A stretch of 64,000 nucleotides of DNA, taken from positions 1,178,001 to 1,242,000 of the forward strand of contig JACAXG010000006.1 of NCBI GenBank assembly GCA_018881555.1, read 5' to 3'. The notes below the pieces were generated by a model. It saw only the letters and a list, made by a program, of their open reading frames with translations, made no database searches and had not been told where the DNA came from. Below, piece after piece: positions 59,958-64,000 of the stretch. Source of the DNA: Amblyornis subalaris. Taxonomy: Eukaryota > Chordata > Aves > Passeriformes > Ptilonorhynchidae. The number at the start of each line of letters is the position of its first letter. The stretch's first letter is position 1. A program made the translations under genes and the position numbers.

Positions 59958-62900
59958 CTGTGTAAAGAAGCAAAAAGAAATGAGAAGAAAAGATTCAAGT
60001 TAAACACATTTATCTAGTACTGCACAAGTCCTGCTCTAGACTGGTGCAATATTATTGATTTTGAGGAAGGAATATTGTCATTCAGACAAGCAGAGATCGT
60101 CTCTACACAGTCAGATTTTAAAGCACTTGCTTTCACATCTTCTTTGTTGCTAAGACACAGGCACATAGCTTAGTCATGCTTCTCCCAAGGCTCAATAGTG
60201 AGCTTTTTAAAAGAGGAGCATCTTTACTAAAGAGATCTAAACCTCTTTCTGAAAATGTAATTGTTCTTACATTTCTAGTAAAATGAACTTGCATCTTCTC
60301 CTGATCTTCCCTTTCTCCGAACAGATGCTACAACATGAAATTGTGATATGCAGTTTCTTTTGATCCCATGCAATCATTTTTCTTTGCCCAGCTGATAAAC
60401 GGAACAAAATGCATTTCAAAGAAGAAACATGCTTGTTGTGTGGATTTTGGTTTTTTATTTTTGGAACCTTCAAGAAGGATAACTATAAAACTCATACTTT
60501 TCTTCCACAAAGCCTCTCTTTCTTAGTCAGCTATCACTCAGTAAGTTACAAGATTAATTAGGGAAGTTAGAGAACCATTTCTGATGCATTAAAAATGTTA
60601 CTGGATATATTTAAAACAATATATATATAATCATACGCTACTGTTTTGCATTGTCAATGCTCACTTCAACTGTCATTTTATTTTCAAAGCTTGCTTTGCT
60701 CCTATAGCTGTTAAGAAACAGAACACTTCTGAAAGCACATTTAGCTGACTTCTCAAATAGGACTTCCAAGAATACAGCTTGCAGCTCAGACATACAAAAC
60801 CTAAATCACTCACTGGAACTCTTTTGAATTATCTGAGGCGCAGAGTTATGAATTCTTCAGATGCACTTGTTAAGGTAAGAATTCAAGCAAAAGGGCCACC
60901 AAGTGAACCTTATCTTTTTGTAACAACGAATACCCCTGTAACAATCCCACGTGTTCAACACCGCACATGGAAAGTCACACATTTACGTAGAAGAGATCCT
61001 TTATCAACAAGGTGGAACACAATCTGCACCTACCAAGCATTTCATTTGCCAGCTGGTGGGAAGGGAAAAATTTTCACTGCTCAAATGTGTGGCTACCTGA
61101 GGCATCATCTTCTACAATGCCTTTGCTTTGCTGGCTCAGAAACCCCTCTTTATTTCCCCTACATACACTTTGTTTCTTCCCCTGCCATCTCACAAGACCT
61201 TTTATAAGAGATCCTGAACCCAGCACCACAACACCCCTCTGCAAGATACATGAACTTCATCACTATGTCAGAATGGCTGNGGCAATACCTCACCGCCATC
61301 TCTTCACCATCACTTACACATGGCACCAGTTATTTTCTCAACCCAGCAGAACCCCTTCACGCCAGTGTCTTCTTCACAGATACACAGATTTGAGAGCCTA
61401 CCTTGTCCCTGCCTTGCTTTACCAGTCTTCCTCACAGTCCATCCCCAGAATGCCAAGGGCAGAGGGGAATTGGTTCTGTCTGTGGCCTTCTGGTTTGGGG
61501 AAGGCAGAGTCAGAGCAGGGAAGGCTCTGCAAACTGTGCTTGGTGTGAGATGGAGATGTGGCAGTGCCTGAGGAGGCAGAAGGCACCATCAGGACAGCAC
61601 ACATGGCATTTTGCGTGAGAGCACGGCAAAATGCAGCTGAGGGGAGAGAGAATGAGGACAAAGCCGATTTTCAAACCAAAGCAGCCTGCCGCCAGAAGTA
61701 ACAGCATAAGCAAGCAGCAGTCCCTCCTGCCTTGGATCTGGAGAAGGGATGCCTGTGGTGGGAAACCAGGATGGCTCTACAGCTATAAGCTGATCCAAAA
61801 GAGTTTGTACAGACACATTCATTTAGAAAGACAATGCAGCAGTAATACTTATATTGATAGGCTGCTGAGCCAAGGGTGATTAATTATATTGACGAATTAA
61901 TTCCGATAATAAGGACCTTGTAATGACACATCTGAGAGGTTTATCTTGGACACCAGTATCACTTCAAGTGAGTCACTCCAGTAAAACCATGGCCTGTGAC
62001 CCGAAAGTAAATTTACATGCTATTCTTTCCCCAATACCTCTAGCAACTCCATAGCATCGAAAAATAGAAAATTGAGGGTAGGAGATGGGTTAACTCTGGA
62101 GTGCAGTACATGCCAGAAGGTTCACTCTTCCAGCACGCACTGACGCAAATTGTTCCGCAGATTTCAGAAGCTATGGCACATGCTGAGTGCTTTTCACAGG
62201 CTGAGTGCAGAGGGGCTTTCAGATTGTGTTCACTTTAAAAGCAGAAGTAGCACCAGCACAAGTTTAAGACCTGCAATGTTCTTTTTTTGTCATGGCTGGT
62301 TAGTTCCAGCTACTGCAAGCAAGCATGAAACCAGCCTATGGGAGACCACACACAGTCCTGACTGGCTTATCCAAAGCCTGATTGTGGACATCTTCAGCAC
62401 TTACAACTTCCAGTGAAGCCCACGGCACACTTTTCAGTACTGTGCTCGCAAATGCTCAGCATCAGCCCATTAGCCTTATTAATAAAGCTTCTCAGAAAGG
62501 AGATGGTTAAAGTTACTGGAATTTGGTATTTTGATTGATGCATGTCACCTGTGTTTTTGGAAGGCTGTGGTGATGGACTCCTCCCTGTGAGGAAATAATC
62601 ACACACTCAACTCAGAAATAGTTAGAGGTGGGATTTCAAAAGTACTGTACAGTGACCTAAACCATCTCCCACAAAAATCAACAGTGAAACTCTCAGTGAC
62701 TTTGAACCAAACACAGCTTGGCCAGAGTTGGTACCTCCTGAGGATCCCACCCTACCATCGAGTTTTGCTTCTCTTGGTTGAAATAATGATAATAGTAATA
62801 GGATCAAATATCATTCATCGTAATTGGTTACCTGAAATACACCACCACCATAAGATTGTATGGGGCAGGTATTCATAAATCAGACTTGGGATTTTTTATG

Positions 62901-64000
62901 TAGATATTCCTATGTTGNTTGCTGGAGTTAGATTTTCCTCATACATGCTGCATAGACTTTCTTTTTTAAACATATTAACAATAGAAATATACTTAATTAC
63001 TGAACCCTGCTGTTTGTGGCTCTTTCTGAAAACAAACTACCCAGGATCCCCAAGACACTGCTGTCTTTCCTGTGCACATACCCTGCAGATACCATCGAAG
63101 AACTGTCCCAAAGGGACCTTTCAAAGCAGAACAGTTTATGTCAAGCAAACAAATAGCTACCTACAACATTTTATATGGCATACTGGCGTGCAAGAAAGAC
63201 AGAAACATCACTATTTTCTTACCTAGCAGTTTGTTTGCTGTTCTGAAACTGCAAGGCATAAAATGTTAGGTGGCAACAGTCNTTGGAACAGCGACTAAAA
63301 CAGAGTAAGCTAAATCAAAAGACTGTTGAAGAATCAAGCAGACCAGCTCCTTGTGAAAATTTGTATCTAGTCAGCAGTTTCATTAAATAAACTTGAATCT
63401 GATTGAGGATGCAATAGCCCAAGTTGAACCAAAACCAATTAATAAAGATGGAAAGACAAATATAAATTTTATGTCAACCACACAGAAGTCTTCGTTGAAG
63501 TCTTTATTTACTTCAAGTTACCTATACTTTGTTCCCTAAGAATGACAATTCTGTAAAATTATTCAGCGAAGGAAGGACAGAACAACTCAAAACAGGTATT
63601 GTATCACTTCACCTACACACACTAAAATACGTGCTACAGAGCAGGTACTCATCCCAAAACATGGTATTTATTCAAAGCAAAGGGAAAAGCTTGCAAAGCA
63701 TAAAAACTGATGAAAAGAGAAACACTATTTTAAATCCTATATGAAGTCATACATCCCCTTTATTTATTGAATACTCCTGCTAATATATTGTTATTCAAAC
63801 ATTTCTTCAGCTGACAGCCATGTCAGTCATGCCTTATGTCTCAAAAAATGCTTTTCCCCAGATTAGCAATTTTAAAAAAATTGATCCAATCTTTTCAATT
63901 ACACAGAATCTGAGTATATTCTCAGGTAATAAAACATTTCAAACATATGGAATATGTACAAACCCAAGCTCCTAGGCCAATGAGATGCTGAACACAGCCT
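59958..64000 (-). other. DUSP22: DUSP22 intron upstream of the residue-47 exon (partial)
   Basis: I scanned the minus strand for the preceding exon (residues about 19-46, around KVTHILSVHDSARP) and did not find it, so this is taken as intron running off the window. Plus-strand open frames at 60779-61571 have no recognisable content. Confidence 0.6.

Noticed and set aside
60779..61571. Two overlapping plus-strand frames of 142 and 178 codons
   Set aside because: They share the same DNA in different frames, have no conserved motif, and lie in the presumed DUSP22 intron.

Overview
The window is a gene-sparse piece of a bird nuclear genome. Three things show this: genes split by GT-AG introns, two CR1 retrotransposon copies with the avian-type 3' octamer ending, and exons that translate to vertebrate IRF4 and DUSP22. 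Single isolated N bases are scattered through it, as in a draft or consensus assembly.

Layout. Positions 1 to about 13.3 kb are non-coding. They hold a TATA-type promoter candidate near 1.07 kb, a small CpG island at 3.9-4.2 kb and pyrimidine-rich DNA at 5.8-6.7 kb. IRF4 lies on the minus strand from about 28.82 kb (TATA box and start in a CpG island) to about 13.3 kb (polyA signal). It has one non-coding and eight coding exons, all of whose boundaries could be read, and the spliced frame is 446 codons. From about 29.7 to 48.7 kb I recognise no gene; there are two CR1 fragments and simple repeats. From about 48.7 kb to the right edge lies the 3' part of DUSP22, also minus strand: exons for residues 47 to the stop codon. 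Its first exons should lie beyond position 64000.

The order DUSP22 then IRF4, in the same direction, matches the human 6p25 arrangement in mirror image. EXOC2, the expected next gene past the IRF4 3' end, was not seen here. IRF4 is a lymphoid and pigment-cell transcription factor. DUSP22 is a small phosphatase that tunes JNK and T-cell receptor signalling. They are neighbours by conserved synteny and do not form an operon. No previously undescribed multi-gene system could be supported. The most useful second-look items are the kB site upstream of IRF4, the shortened IRF4 N-terminus, the unassigned promoter-like sites left of IRF4, and Ns that fall on fourfold-degenerate codon positions.
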